Below, one piece after another: positions 56,335-64,000 of a stretch of 64,000 nt of DNA. A program made the position numbers and the translations under genes. The notes under the pieces were generated by a model. The model searched no databases, was not told the origin of the DNA, and saw only the letters and a list, made by a program, of their open reading frames with translations. The stretch is taken from the NCBI RefSeq assembly GCF_027270735.1, contig NZ_JAPWIJ010000010.1:62001-126000 (forward strand). The letters run 5' to 3'. The stretch comes from Rhodococcus ruber (GTDB lineage Bacteria; Actinomycetota; Actinomycetes; Mycobacteriales; Mycobacteriaceae). Each line of letters opens with the position of its first letter. Position 1 is the first letter of the stretch.

Positions 56335-56486
56335 ACGTCCCCGTCTCGCCCTCGATGTGCCCCTTTCTCACTATGACGTGCGCCGACGCACATCGGTTCC
56401 CCAGCGAGCGGTAACGTCCCGATGTGAAATGTCAGTAACAGGTACCTGAAGTAGCTGCCCGAGCTGCTCACCGAACGAGGAGTCCC

Positions 56487-57527
56487 ATGCACATCGGAAC
56501 GATGCTGAACTACAGCGGTGGTTTCAACGAGACGGTTGCCGAGGTCGCCGAGCTCGAGAAGGCAGGTCTCGACATCATCTTCGTGCCCGAGGCCTACTCG
56601 TTCGACGCCGTCAGCCAACTCGGATTCCTCGCAGCGAAGACGAGCACGATCAAGATCGCGTCCGGCATCTTCCAGATCTACACCAGGACACCGTCACTGA
56701 CCGCGATGACCGCTGCCGGTCTCGACTACGTATCGGAGGGCCGCTTCGTACTCGGACTCGGCGCATCCGGGCCGCAGGTCGTCGAAGGCTTCCACGGCGT
56801 CAAGTACGACGCACCGATTGCACGAACCCGCGAGGTCATCGAGATCTGCCGCCAGGTCTGGCGTCGCGAGAAGGTGCAGTATCAGGGCAAGCACTACCAG
56901 ATCCCACTACCTGCCGACCAGGGCACTGGACTGGGCAAACCCCTCAAGCTCATCAATCACCCTGTGCGCGATCGCATTCCAGTCGTCATTGCAGCTCTGG
57001 GACCCAAGAATGTCGAGCTCACCGCCGAGATCGCCGAGGGTTGGCAACCCATCTTCTACTTCCCCGAGAAGGCAGCCGACGTCTGGGGAGATTCGCTCGC
57101 TGCGGGCAAAGCCAAGCGTGATCCGTCGCTCGGCGAACTCCAGGTGTTCGCAAGTCCCACCCTGGCCATCGGCGAGGACGCAGAAAAGTACCTCCCCTGG
57201 GTCAAGCCACACCTCGCGCTCTACATCGGCGGCATGGGTGCCAAGGGCAAGAATTTCTACAACTCGCTGGCCCAGCGTTACGGCTACGAGGCCGAGGCCG
57301 AGAAGATCCAGGACCTGTATCTGGCCGGCAAGAAAGAGGAAGCGGCCGCTGCGGTCCCCGACGAGCTGGCACGCGCAGTGAACCTCATCGGCCCGGAAAG
57401 TTACGTCAAGGAACGGGTCGCTGCCTTCGCCGAAGCGGGTGTCACCACCCTCAACGTCGCGCCGCTGGCCGAGAACACCGCTGGACGCGTCGCGCAGTTG
57501 ACAGCGCTGCGCGAACTCACCGCCTGA
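56487..57527 (+). CDS. F420-dependent LLM-class oxidoreductase
   Basis: 346 residues, luciferase-like TIM barrel (MHIGTMLNYSGGFNETVAEVAELEKAGLDIIFVPEAY; ASGIFQIYTRTPSLTAMTAAGLDYVSEGRFVLGLGASGPQVVEGFHG; IPVVIAALGPKNVELTAEIAEGW). Actinobacterial members of this group use deazaflavin F420; substrate unknown. A full-length, well-conserved protein similar in type to Rv3520c. It converges on glmM with a 4-bp gap, and an island-like cluster of type VII genes lies upstream on the other strand. Confidence 0.88.
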   Translation: MHIGTMLNYSGGFNETVAEVAELEKAGLDIIFVPEAYSFDAVSQLGFLAAKTSTIKIASGIFQIYTRTPSLTAMTAAGLDYVSEGRFVLGLGASGPQVVEGFHGVKYDAPIARTREVIEICRQVWRREKVQYQGKHYQIPLPADQGTGLGKPLKLINHPVRDRIPVVIAALGPKNVELTAEIAEGWQPIFYFPEKAADVWGDSLAAGKAKRDPSLGELQVFASPTLAIGEDAEKYLPWVKPHLALYIGGMGAKGKNFYNSLAQRYGYEAEAEKIQDLYLAGKKEEAAAAVPDELARAVNLIGPESYVKERVAAFAEAGVTTLNVAPLAENTAGRVAQLTALRELTA

Positions 57528-57531
57528 GACG

Positions 57532-58887
57532 TCAGACCGACGCGACCCGGCCCGCCAGCTCTTCGGCGAGCCGGGTCGCCACGTCGAGCTCGGATGCCTC
57601 GACCATCACTCGCACCAACTGTTCGGTACCACTGGGGCGCAACAGAACTCGACCGGATTCGCCGAGCTCGCGCTCGGCCACGGCCACTGCGTCCGATACC
57701 GACGGTGCCGAGGCTACTGCCGCTTTGTCCGTCACTCGCACGTTGATGAGCACCTGCGGCAGGGTCCGCATCGCCGACGCCAGATCCGCGAGACTGCTAC
57801 CGGTCTGCGCCATCCGCTCCATCAGTCGCAGCGCAGTCGCGATGCCATCGCCCGTTGTGCCGACGGCAGGAAGCACCACGTGACCGCTCTGTTCGCCGCC
57901 GAGCGCGAAGCCGCCGCGACGCAACTCCTCGAGCACGTAGCGATCCCCGACTGCCGTGGTACGCAACGTGATTCCGGCTTCACGCATCGCAATGTGCAGA
58001 CCGAGATTACTCATGACTGTGGCAACCAACGTGTTGTCGGTCAACTCGTTCGCGTCACGCATGGCAATGGCCAGAACGGCCATGATTGCGTCACCGTCCA
58101 CCACGGACCCCGATGCGTCCACGGCCAGGCAGCGGTCGGCATCTCCGTCGTGGGCGATACCGAGGTCGGCACCGTGCTCCACGACGGCCTTCTGCAGCCC
58201 CTCGAGGTGCGTCGATCCGCACCCGTCGTTGATGTTGATGCCGTCGGGTTCGGCGTTGATCGTCACGACCGTTGCGCCGGCCCGTCGGTAGATCTCGGGC
58301 CCGACGACCGAGGCGGCACCGTGCGAGCAGTCGACCACAACACGGACACCGTCGAGCCGATGTGAGACCGACGCAGCCAAGTGCTCGATGTACCGGGTGG
58401 CCGCGTCCTGGGCGACGTCGATTCGACCGATCGCGGCACCGGTCGCGTCGAACGAAGGTCCGTCGTTCTCGGAGCGCGCGTCGGGATCGAGAGCGGCTTC
58501 GATGCGGTCTTCCACGTCGTCGTCGAGCTTGTGTCCGCCCGCAGCAAAGATCTTGATTCCGTTGTCGGGCATCGCATTGTGGGATGCCGAGATCATCACA
58601 CCGAGCGCTGCGCCGTATTCGGCGGTCAGGTAAGCAAGCGCCGGCGTAGGAAGCACCCCGACGTCGATCACGTCGACGCCCGAGGCGGTGAGTCCGGCCG
58701 ACACTGCGGCACCCAGCATCGCTCCACTGATGCGCGGATCACGACCCACGACTGCCACACGTCTGCCGCCGTCGATGTTCGGTGCCAACACGGTGGCCGC
58801 AGCCCTCGCGATCTGCAACGCCAGCTCTGCGGTCAGAAGCCCGCCTGCCAATCCGCGAACCCCGTCGGTGCCGAACAATCGCGCCAT
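57532..58887 (-). CDS. glmM: phosphoglucosamine mutase
   Basis: 451 residues, converts GlcN-6-P to GlcN-1-P, following GlmS in UDP-GlcNAc synthesis. [16 protein letters not shown] start, phospho-Ser in [13 protein letters not shown], metal loop [13 protein letters not shown], sugar loop GGEQSGHVV, phosphate loop [16 protein letters not shown]. All catalytic motifs present and length normal. It lies downstream of rpsI beyond a terminator-like hairpin. Confidence 0.97.
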   Translation of the reverse strand: MARLFGTDGVRGLAGGLLTAELALQIARAAATVLAPNIDGGRRVAVVGRDPRISGAMLGAAVSAGLTASGVDVIDVGVLPTPALAYLTAEYGAALGVMISASHNAMPDNGIKIFAAGGHKLDDDVEDRIEAALDPDARSENDGPSFDATGAAIGRIDVAQDAATRYIEHLAASVSHRLDGVRVVVDCSHGAASVVGPEIYRRAGATVVTINAEPDGININDGCGSTHLEGLQKAVVEHGADLGIAHDGDADRCLAVDASGSVVDGDAIMAVLAIAMRDANELTDNTLVATVMSNLGLHIAMREAGITLRTTAVGDRYVLEELRRGGFALGGEQSGHVVLPAVGTTGDGIATALRLMERMAQTGSSLADLASAMRTLPQVLINVRVTDKAAVASAPSVSDAVAVAERELGESGRVLLRPSGTEQLVRVMVEASELDVATRLAEELAGRVASV

Positions 58888-58930
58888 GAACCTGGAACTC
58901 CTTCGAGCGGAGAATGTGTCGTGAGAAATG

Positions 58931-58974
58931 CCTCGAGGGCAGGCATCCGATACTGCTGGAGCCTGCCCTCGAGG
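58931..58974 (-). terminator. hairpin after rpsI
   Basis: Perfect 14-bp arms cctcgagggcaggc (58931-58944) and gcctgccctcgagg (58961-58974), 16-nt loop, between the rpsI stop and glmM start on the minus strand. It probably ends or attenuates the rplM-rpsI transcript before glmM. Confidence 0.75.
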
Positions 58975-58993
58975 ATGGAACGGGTAAGACGCG

Positions 58994-59521
58994 TCAGCGC
59001 TTGGAGTACTGCGACGCCTTACGGGCCTTCTTCAGGCCGTACTTCTTGCGCTCGACTGCACGGGCGTCACGGGTGAGGAAGCCGGCTGCCTTGAGCGGCG
59101 GGCGATCATCGGGGGTGAGCTCGATCAGCGCACGCGAGATGGCCAGACGCAATGCGCCTGCCTGTCCCGACGGTCCGCCGCCGTGCAGCAGGGCAACGAT
59201 GTCGAAGGACTCCGCGCGATCGACGAGCACGAGAGGAGCCTTGATCAGCTGCTGGTGCACCTTGTTCGGGAAGTAATCCTCCAGGGTGCGGCCGTTGAGC
59301 TTGAAACCACCGGTGCCCGAGGACATCCGAACACGAGCAACGGCTTCCTTGCGGCGACCGACGGTCTGGATCGGACGATCGAACACGATCGGGGCCGGAG
59401 CGGCAGCAGCGGCCTCGATGTCCGCGGTCACCTCAGGCTCTTCGACGGCCACGAACTCGTCAGCGGCGATCTCTTCGATGTTCTCCTGCGACGTCACGTC
59501 ATTTCCCTCCGGCGCCGTCAC
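58994..59521 (-). CDS. rpsI: 30S ribosomal protein S9
   Basis: 175 residues. The core is [33 protein letters not shown], with a tail ending [17 protein letters not shown], whose terminal Arg reaches the P-site tRNA. An acidic N-terminal extension of about 45 residues precedes the core, as in other actinobacteria. GTG 59521 overlaps the rplM stop (GTGA). Confidence 0.97.
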   Translation of the reverse strand: MTAPEGNDVTSQENIEEIAADEFVAVEEPEVTADIEAAAAAPAPIVFDRPIQTVGRRKEAVARVRMSSGTGGFKLNGRTLEDYFPNKVHQQLIKAPLVLVDRAESFDIVALLHGGGPSGQAGALRLAISRALIELTPDDRPPLKAAGFLTRDARAVERKKYGLKKARKASQYSKR

Positions 59522-59961
59522 TGGGACACCTGCTTGATCTCGAACGGAACGGGCTGCTGGGCGGCATGCGGGTGATTGGGGCCCGCGTAGACCTTCAGCT
59601 TGCTCGCGATGGCATTACCGAGCTTGTTCTTGGGGATCATGCCGACGACGGCCTTCTCCACGAGACGATCGGGGTTGTTCTCGAGCACCTGGCGGGTGGA
59701 GCGCGACTTCAGACCGCCCGGGTGGCCGGAGTGGTGGTGGTGGAACTTGCCGTCGAGCTTGTTGCCGCTGATGGCAACCTTCTCGGCGTTGATGATGACG
59801 ACGAAGTCGCCACCATCGACGTTGGGTGCGTAGGTGGGCTTGTGCTTACCGCGGAGCAGAGTCGCGGCCTGGACGGCGAGGCGTCCGAGCACGACGTCCG
59901 TGGCGTCGATCACATGCCACGTCCGGGTGGTGTCCCCGGCCTTCGGGGCGTAAGTAGACAC
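59518..59961 (-). CDS. rplM: 50S ribosomal protein L13
   Basis: 147 residues ([91 protein letters not shown]), an early-assembly 23S rRNA-binding protein. Normal length, start GTG 59961. It leads the rplM-rpsI operon with translational coupling. Confidence 0.97.
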   Translation of the reverse strand: MSTYAPKAGDTTRTWHVIDATDVVLGRLAVQAATLLRGKHKPTYAPNVDGGDFVVIINAEKVAISGNKLDGKFHHHHSGHPGGLKSRSTRQVLENNPDRLVEKAVVGMIPKNKLGNAIASKLKVYAGPNHPHAAQQPVPFEIKQVSQ

Positions 59962-60128
59962 AGAAAATTCCTGTCTTCATGATGTCGCTGCTGGCCAAGA
60001 CGAGTGGATGCCCTCGGCGGCCAGTTGAGACCCGAGGACAAGAGCTCGATGCGCACAAGAAAACGCAGCGAGCCCATACACGCCAACGGGAGACGATACC
60101 GGCAGTGGTCCCCCAGGTCAAAAACGTC

Positions 60129-60470
60129 TCAGCGCAGACGCACGCACTGCACGCATCGACGGGCGGCGGGGAGTGCCTCGAGCCTGATCGCCGGGATCTC
60201 GGTGCCGCACCTGTCGCAGATGCCGTACGTCCCGGCGGTGAGCCGCGAATACGCCGCGTCGATCTCGCGCATCTCCGACTCGGCGTCGTCTATCAGCGCC
60301 GCGATCTTCGCTCGCTCGAACGCGATCGTCGACCCTTCCGGATCGTGTTCGTCGTCGTCGGTGGTCCACCGCGATCCTTCGATCACCGATGCCAGTTCGT
60401 CCCGCAGGGACTCGAGTCGATGCTCGGAACGAGACCGCTCGGCCGCGAGTGCTGCTCCGAAATCCGTCAC
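60129..60470 (-). CDS. TraR/DksA-family zinc-finger protein
   Basis: 113 residues from GTG 60470. A helical N-terminus with acidic turn (HRLESLRDELASVIEGSRWTTDDDEHDPEGSTIAFERAKIAALIDDAESEM) and a C-terminal four-Cys zinc finger (ICDRCGTEIPAIRLEALPAARRCVQC). DksA-type proteins enter the RNA polymerase secondary channel; shorter actinobacterial members have little-studied roles. It lies between esxT and rplM on the same strand and a terminator-like hairpin separates it from esxT. Confidence 0.85.
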   Translation of the reverse strand: MTDFGAALAAERSRSEHRLESLRDELASVIEGSRWTTDDDEHDPEGSTIAFERAKIAALIDDAESEMREIDAAYSRLTAGTYGICDRCGTEIPAIRLEALPAARRCVQCVRLR

Positions 60471-60517
60471 CGAACCAGTAGACCCCGAGTTGGGCTCGGA
60501 TGCCGAGAAACGGCATC

Positions 60518-60546
60518 TGCCCCGACCGAATTTCTCGGTCGGGGCA
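60518..60546 (-). terminator. hairpin after esxT
   Basis: Perfect 12-bp arms tgccccgaccga (60518-60529) and tcggtcggggca (60535-60546), 5-nt loop; a smaller hairpin atgccg-N5-cggcat sits alongside at 60500-60516. It probably ends the ESX-4 transcript before the DksA-like gene. Confidence 0.75.
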
Positions 60547-60586
60547 GAACTTCCTCTGTGCGTCTCGCCCGAAGGTCGTCGAGAAA

Positions 60587-60868
60587 TCAGCGAGCCATTC
60601 GCGCCTTGTTGGCCATCTCGACGCCGTGCATGGTCTCGCCACCGGTGCGGGCGGCCGCAACCAGGCTCGACAGAATGAGATTGAGCTCGTCGGATGCAGA
60701 GTTCCACTGGCGCTGAAGCTCGTAGTAGGACGTCATCGCGTCACCCTCCCACGATTCGTAGAGCCGCTTGGCAGTGCTGTCGACGTCCCCGAGGAGGTCC
60801 TTGGTCACGTTCGCCTGCTTGTTCATCGCCTCGGTCAACGCCGCGATCTGCGCGAAGTCGTATTTCAT
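60587..60868 (-). CDS. esxT: WXG100 protein EsxT-like
   Basis: 93 residues; two helices joined by a W-E-G turn (RLYESWEGDAMTSYYELQRQWNSASDELNLILSSLVAAAR), the signature of small type VII (ESX) secreted proteins, which pair as heterodimers. Position and order (eccC, Rv3446c-like, esxU, esxT) match M. tuberculosis ESX-4. No canonical YxxxD/E is clear at the C-terminus; the partner may supply it. Confidence 0.88.
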   Translation of the reverse strand: MKYDFAQIAALTEAMNKQANVTKDLLGDVDSTAKRLYESWEGDAMTSYYELQRQWNSASDELNLILSSLVAAARTGGETMHGVEMANKARMAR

Positions 60869-60934
60869 GTCGGATCAGTCTCCTTGGTCGAGCTCGGTCG
60901 TGTGGTTTGTCTCGTGGTCACCGGATACGAGGGG

Positions 60935-61300
60935 TTACTTGAAGGAAGACAGGCCCGAGTTCAGGGACCCTGCCACCTGGTTGACGGCCGACACGTTGTC
61001 GTCGTCGGCGTCGGAGTAGCCGTGGCCGTTGGTCTTGATGTCCGCGGAGATCTGTTCCAACGCGCTGCGCATCTTCTGTGCGCTGGTGTCCCACTGCGCC
61101 ATCACATCCTGAAACGACTTGCCTGCCTTGCCGACCCAGGCCTCGGCGGTCTGCTCGACGATGGAGCGAACCGCTGAGTTGGAGGCGTTGATCGAGACGC
61201 TCAGTCCCTCGATCGTGGCTCCGGCAGCGACGAGCTCCTGCGGTGTGACGGTGACGCCGTTCGACGAACCCGTAGATTCCGGTCCCCCTGGATATCCCAC
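60935..61300 (-). CDS. esxU: WXG100 protein EsxU-like
   Basis: 121 residues; helix-turn-helix with W-V-G (TAEAWVGKAGKSFQDVMAQWDTSAQKMRSALEQISADI) and a C-terminal tail (YSDADDDN..., matching the Y-x-x-x-D export pattern). The first 15 residues (YPGGPESTGSSN) are polar and unusual for the family, so the start could be later. It should form a heterodimer with EsxT. Confidence 0.85.
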   Translation of the reverse strand: MGYPGGPESTGSSNGVTVTPQELVAAGATIEGLSVSINASNSAVRSIVEQTAEAWVGKAGKSFQDVMAQWDTSAQKMRSALEQISADIKTNGHGYSDADDDNVSAVNQVAGSLNSGLSSFK

Positions 61301-61459
61301 TTCGACTCCTTGTACTCGTTACTCGAATCACGTGCGCCCGCGGCACACGTGCTGTTCGACCGAGAGGCCTTGTCCGGCCTGCTCACTCCCCTACATCTCC
61401 TTGGACGCAGCAACCCCTCGGTTCGGTTCCGGCTGCGTTCGAAAAACTGTGGTCGGTTC

Positions 61460-62917
61460 TCACGACGCCGGGACGATCTCCAGGCTCTGCGTGGCCAGAT
61501 CGCATTCGGCGTCGATCACCGCCGAGTCGTCGCCCTCGAACTGGCACCCGACACTGACCTGCAGATCCGACTCGACGAACACCCGCCAGAGCACCGTCGA
61601 ATCGTCGATGGGCGTCTCCGTGTACGCGATCCCGACCCGACTGCCGAAATCGCGAACGGATTCGAGCGACCCGACAGTGGAACCCGGGCCTCGGGCATCG
61701 ATGGCCGTCCGGAGCTCGGCGGCCACCTGTTCCTGCGTCGAACCCGGCGTCAGGTCCGCCACCGTGACAACGATGCGACGGTCGGGAGGAGTCGGCGGAA
61801 TCAACACCATGCGATCCGGGTCGTCCAGCCTCGTCCACGTGGCCGGCAATCGCATCGAAGCCCGTCCCGATACGAACGTCGCCGTTCGGACCGGTGGAGG
61901 TGCCTCCGTCGACGTGGTCGCCGGCGGCGCATCGACGGCAGACACCGACACACTGCCATTCGGGGCCGAGATCGGCGAAAAAGGCTGCGCTGCTTCGATT
62001 TCGACCCGATCGGGCGAAAGGGAGACGAAAAAGACCGCGGCACATACCGATACGACGGCAACCGCGGTGCCGACTGCGACCGCGATTCGAGAGAAGGCCG
62101 GATTCCGCCGAGAGGGCGGCACGGTGACGTCGTCGAGCCACGCCGCCGACCGAGTCGTCACGGCACGGACGGACGGTGCCGGATCGAGATCCGCGCCGGC
62201 CCGCCGATACAGCGACCTGGCGATATCGAGTCCGGTCAGCCACCTGGTGCTGCGATCGACGACGAGGTCGGCTCCACCGTTCGGCGGCGCCACCACGAAC
62301 ACCTCGTCCGGGCAGTGCGAGACCGACGAACGAATGTAGTCACCGACAGCGTGCCGCCAGGCATCGTCATCGCCTGCACCGAAGGGGACGACGGCGCCGG
62401 TGTCACCGCCGTGCGCCCCCGACGCGTCGATGACGAGCACGGACGTATCGAGAGCACCCACTTCGACGACGACCGCGGCGGTCGGCGCACGTTCACCCGA
62501 AGACTCGATCGCCGCCGCGGCCGTCTCCACGAGCACCACCTCGTTCGCCGACGCCGCGAACGTAGCGCGAAGGAAACCCGTGCGCTCGTCGCCCCAGATC
62601 GACGGATACGCGATCTCGAGCACGTCGAGCCCGTCGTGCACACCGACGCTCTGCAGTGCCGACCACACGATCCCGTGCAGCACTTCTCCTCGGTTCCATA
62701 CCGAGTTGCCCACTGCGATCGACGGGTCGTCGATACACAGCAGGGGCGGTATCTCCCCAACTGCGTCGGCACGACCGAACACGAGGCGGCCACCTTCGAC
62801 CGTTGCGAATGCCGAGCCGACGCTTTCTCGCGGTCCCTCGAGCGGGCCGCTCGTCGCGACGACCGAGATCTCGGTGTACCCCAGATGCACTGCCGCATAG
62901 CGCCACGAATCGGTCAA
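61460..62917 (-). CDS. type VII secretion-associated protein (Rv3446c-like)
   Basis: About 485 residues. TTG 62917 overlaps the eccC stop (TTGA) and gives MTDSWRYAAVHLGYTE; GTG 62890 is an alternative. Residues 1-245 resemble an actin/Hsp70-like ATPase fold in outline, with acidic loops (ERAPTAAVVVEVGALDTSVLVIDASG). A transmembrane helix (about 270-290, IAVAVGTAVAVVSVCAAVFFV) separates an extracytoplasmic domain (ATFVSGRASMRLPATWTRLDDPDRMVLIP). It keeps the place of Rv3446c, a conserved ESX-4 component whose function is unknown. Confidence 0.82.
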   Translation of the reverse strand: MTDSWRYAAVHLGYTEISVVATSGPLEGPRESVGSAFATVEGGRLVFGRADAVGEIPPLLCIDDPSIAVGNSVWNRGEVLHGIVWSALQSVGVHDGLDVLEIAYPSIWGDERTGFLRATFAASANEVVLVETAAAAIESSGERAPTAAVVVEVGALDTSVLVIDASGAHGGDTGAVVPFGAGDDDAWRHAVGDYIRSSVSHCPDEVFVVAPPNGGADLVVDRSTRWLTGLDIARSLYRRAGADLDPAPSVRAVTTRSAAWLDDVTVPPSRRNPAFSRIAVAVGTAVAVVSVCAAVFFVSLSPDRVEIEAAQPFSPISAPNGSVSVSAVDAPPATTSTEAPPPVRTATFVSGRASMRLPATWTRLDDPDRMVLIPPTPPDRRIVVTVADLTPGSTQEQVAAELRTAIDARGPGSTVGSLESVRDFGSRVGIAYTETPIDDSTVLWRVFVESDLQVSVGCQFEGDDSAVIDAECDLATQSLEIVPAS

Positions 62918-64000
62918 CTGGAATGCCCGAGCTGAACGAGAGCCTGACCGGAGCGATTGACGAACACGCCACGTCCGGGCGGCATGGCACTGGGCCGTAC
63001 CGTCCCGAGCAGGTTCCCCTCGTCGCGGCTTCCGCTCATCACCAGACCCGGTGTCACCAGATCGCGTAGCCGACCGATGACCGGGTCGAACAGTGCCCGG
63101 CCTGCGCCGCCCGAGCGACGCGCCACGATGACGTGCAGTCCGATATCTCGTGCGTGCGGAAGGTGTTCCACCAACGGGGCCAGGGGGTTTCCCGATGACG
63201 TAGCCACCAGGTCGTAATCGTCGACGACGACGAACACCTCCGGACCGTCCCACCAGGACCGGTCGCGAAGCTGCTGTTGGGTCACGTCGGAGCCGGGCAT
63301 GCGGTCGCTCATACGACCGGCAAGATCGACGATCATGCTCGTCAAGGTCGCCTGTGAGGCCGCGTAGCCGGCGAGATGATCGGAATCGACTGTGCCGAGC
63401 AGAGTTCGGCGATAATCCGCCACGATGATCTTGACCCGATCGGACGAATTGGCCAAGGTGAGCGATCGACAGATCCCGCGCAGCAGAGAGGTCTTGCCGC
63501 ACTCGCTGTCGCCGAACACCACGAAGTGCGGATTCTCTGCGAAATCGAGCACCACCGGTGCCAACTCGGCCTCGTCGATGCCGATCGGAACTCCGAGTTC
63601 CGGAGTGCCACCACGCGTTCGAGGCCACGCATCGCCGAGCTGCGCGAGAACAGCCGTCCGTTCGAGCAACTCCGGCAGCATCCGAACCTTGGGCGCAGGG
63701 GTTCCCGTGGATGCTACGGAGATCGCAGCGACCGACTCACCGACAGCGCGGGACAGATCGTCGACGGAACTGCGCTGATCCACTCGAGGAAGCGCAATCG
63801 ACATGTGCAGACCTTCCCTGGTCATACCCCGGCCGGGCCGACCTTCCGGAACACTCGCCGCCTTCGCACGGCCCATGTCCGAATCCGACGGATCACCGAG
63901 GCGCAGTTCCAATCGGGTGCCGATCAGATCTTTGGTCGCAGGACGAACTTCGGCCCACCGCGACGCCGTGAGGATCAGATGCAGACCGAAGGCGAGGCCC
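62914..64000 (-). CDS. eccC: type VII secretion ATPase EccC, C-terminal part
   Basis: About 361 residues at the 3' end; the gene continues beyond the right edge. It contains an FtsK/SpoIIIE-type ATPase unit: FGDSECGKTSLLRGIC is Walker A, and VFVVVDDYDLV is Walker B, followed by HVIVARRSGGAGRALFD. EccC is the motor and substrate-recognition ATPase of ESX systems; the fragment is the last ATPase domain. Order with the Rv3446c-like gene, esxU and esxT identifies ESX-4. Confidence 0.92.
   Translation of the reverse strand, partial: GLAFGLHLILTASRWAEVRPATKDLIGTRLELRLGDPSDSDMGRAKAASVPEGRPGRGMTREGLHMSIALPRVDQRSSVDDLSRAVGESVAAISVASTGTPAPKVRMLPELLERTAVLAQLGDAWPRTRGGTPELGVPIGIDEAELAPVVLDFAENPHFVVFGDSECGKTSLLRGICRSLTLANSSDRVKIIVADYRRTLLGTVDSDHLAGYAASQATLTSMIVDLAGRMSDRMPGSDVTQQQLRDRSWWDGPEVFVVVDDYDLVATSSGNPLAPLVEHLPHARDIGLHVIVARRSGGAGRALFDPVIGRLRDLVTPGLVMSGSRDEGNLLGTVRPSAMPPGRGVFVNRSGQALVQLGHSS

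Overview
The window is high-GC actinobacterial DNA. Gene order points to a mycolic-acid-producing member of the Mycobacteriales, most like Rhodococcus (an inference from synteny and protein resemblance; no search was run). Much of it follows the Mycobacterium tuberculosis order guaA-choD-guaB3-guaB-(Rv3412-like)-rsdA-sigD-(Rv3415c-like)-whiB3-groEL1-groES-tsaD-rimI-tsaB ... tsaE-alr-nnr-glmS-glmM-rpsI-rplM-esxT-esxU-eccC4. No rRNA, tRNA, CRISPR array, insertion sequence or prophage was seen.

Layout. 1-16.0 kb is regulatory and accessory: the end of an ArsR regulator, three NarL/LuxR-type two-component pairs, an imuA-imuB mutasome operon with a near-consensus LexA/SOS box, an orphan Ser/Thr kinase, a MerR/beta-clamp-like gene split by a frameshift, and a PspC-type envelope-stress module like corynebacterial EsrISR with two identical-arm palindromes between its divergent genes. 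16.0-33.2 kb is the conserved core: GMP synthesis (guaA, guaB3, guaB), cholesterol oxidase choD, sigD/rsdA, whiB3, groESL under a CIRCE element, and t6A/N-acetylation genes (tsaD, rimI, tsaB). 46.8-64 kb resumes the core: tsaE, alr, NAD(P)HX repair, glmS, glmM, rpsI/rplM, and an ESX-4 type VII secretion locus running off the right edge. An extra EspC-like/WXG-like trio lies between glmS and glmM.

The most unusual part is 33.2-46.8 kb, which separates tsaB from tsaE. It encodes two paralogous lipoproteins, a membrane-anchored ectodomain protein, two dynamin-like GTPases (IniA/IniC-like) flanking a membrane-anchored GrpE-like exchange factor, two Hsp70-type ATPase domains joined by a transmembrane helix to extracytoplasmic domains, a DxDGDGxxD calcium-loop repeat protein, a C39-like cysteine peptidase, an acidic His-rich protein and an ECF sigma factor. 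Five transcription units in this block carry a GGAAC-N17-C(A/G)TC promoter-like element, so the block reads as one sigma-factor regulon building a membrane-surveillance or membrane-remodelling machine.

Other items are a decayed fragment duplicating part of a neighbouring gene (2.6 kb), a degenerate membrane Hsp70-like protein opposite groES, several strong bidirectional hairpins, and in-frame 15-bp tandem repeats in three proteins.
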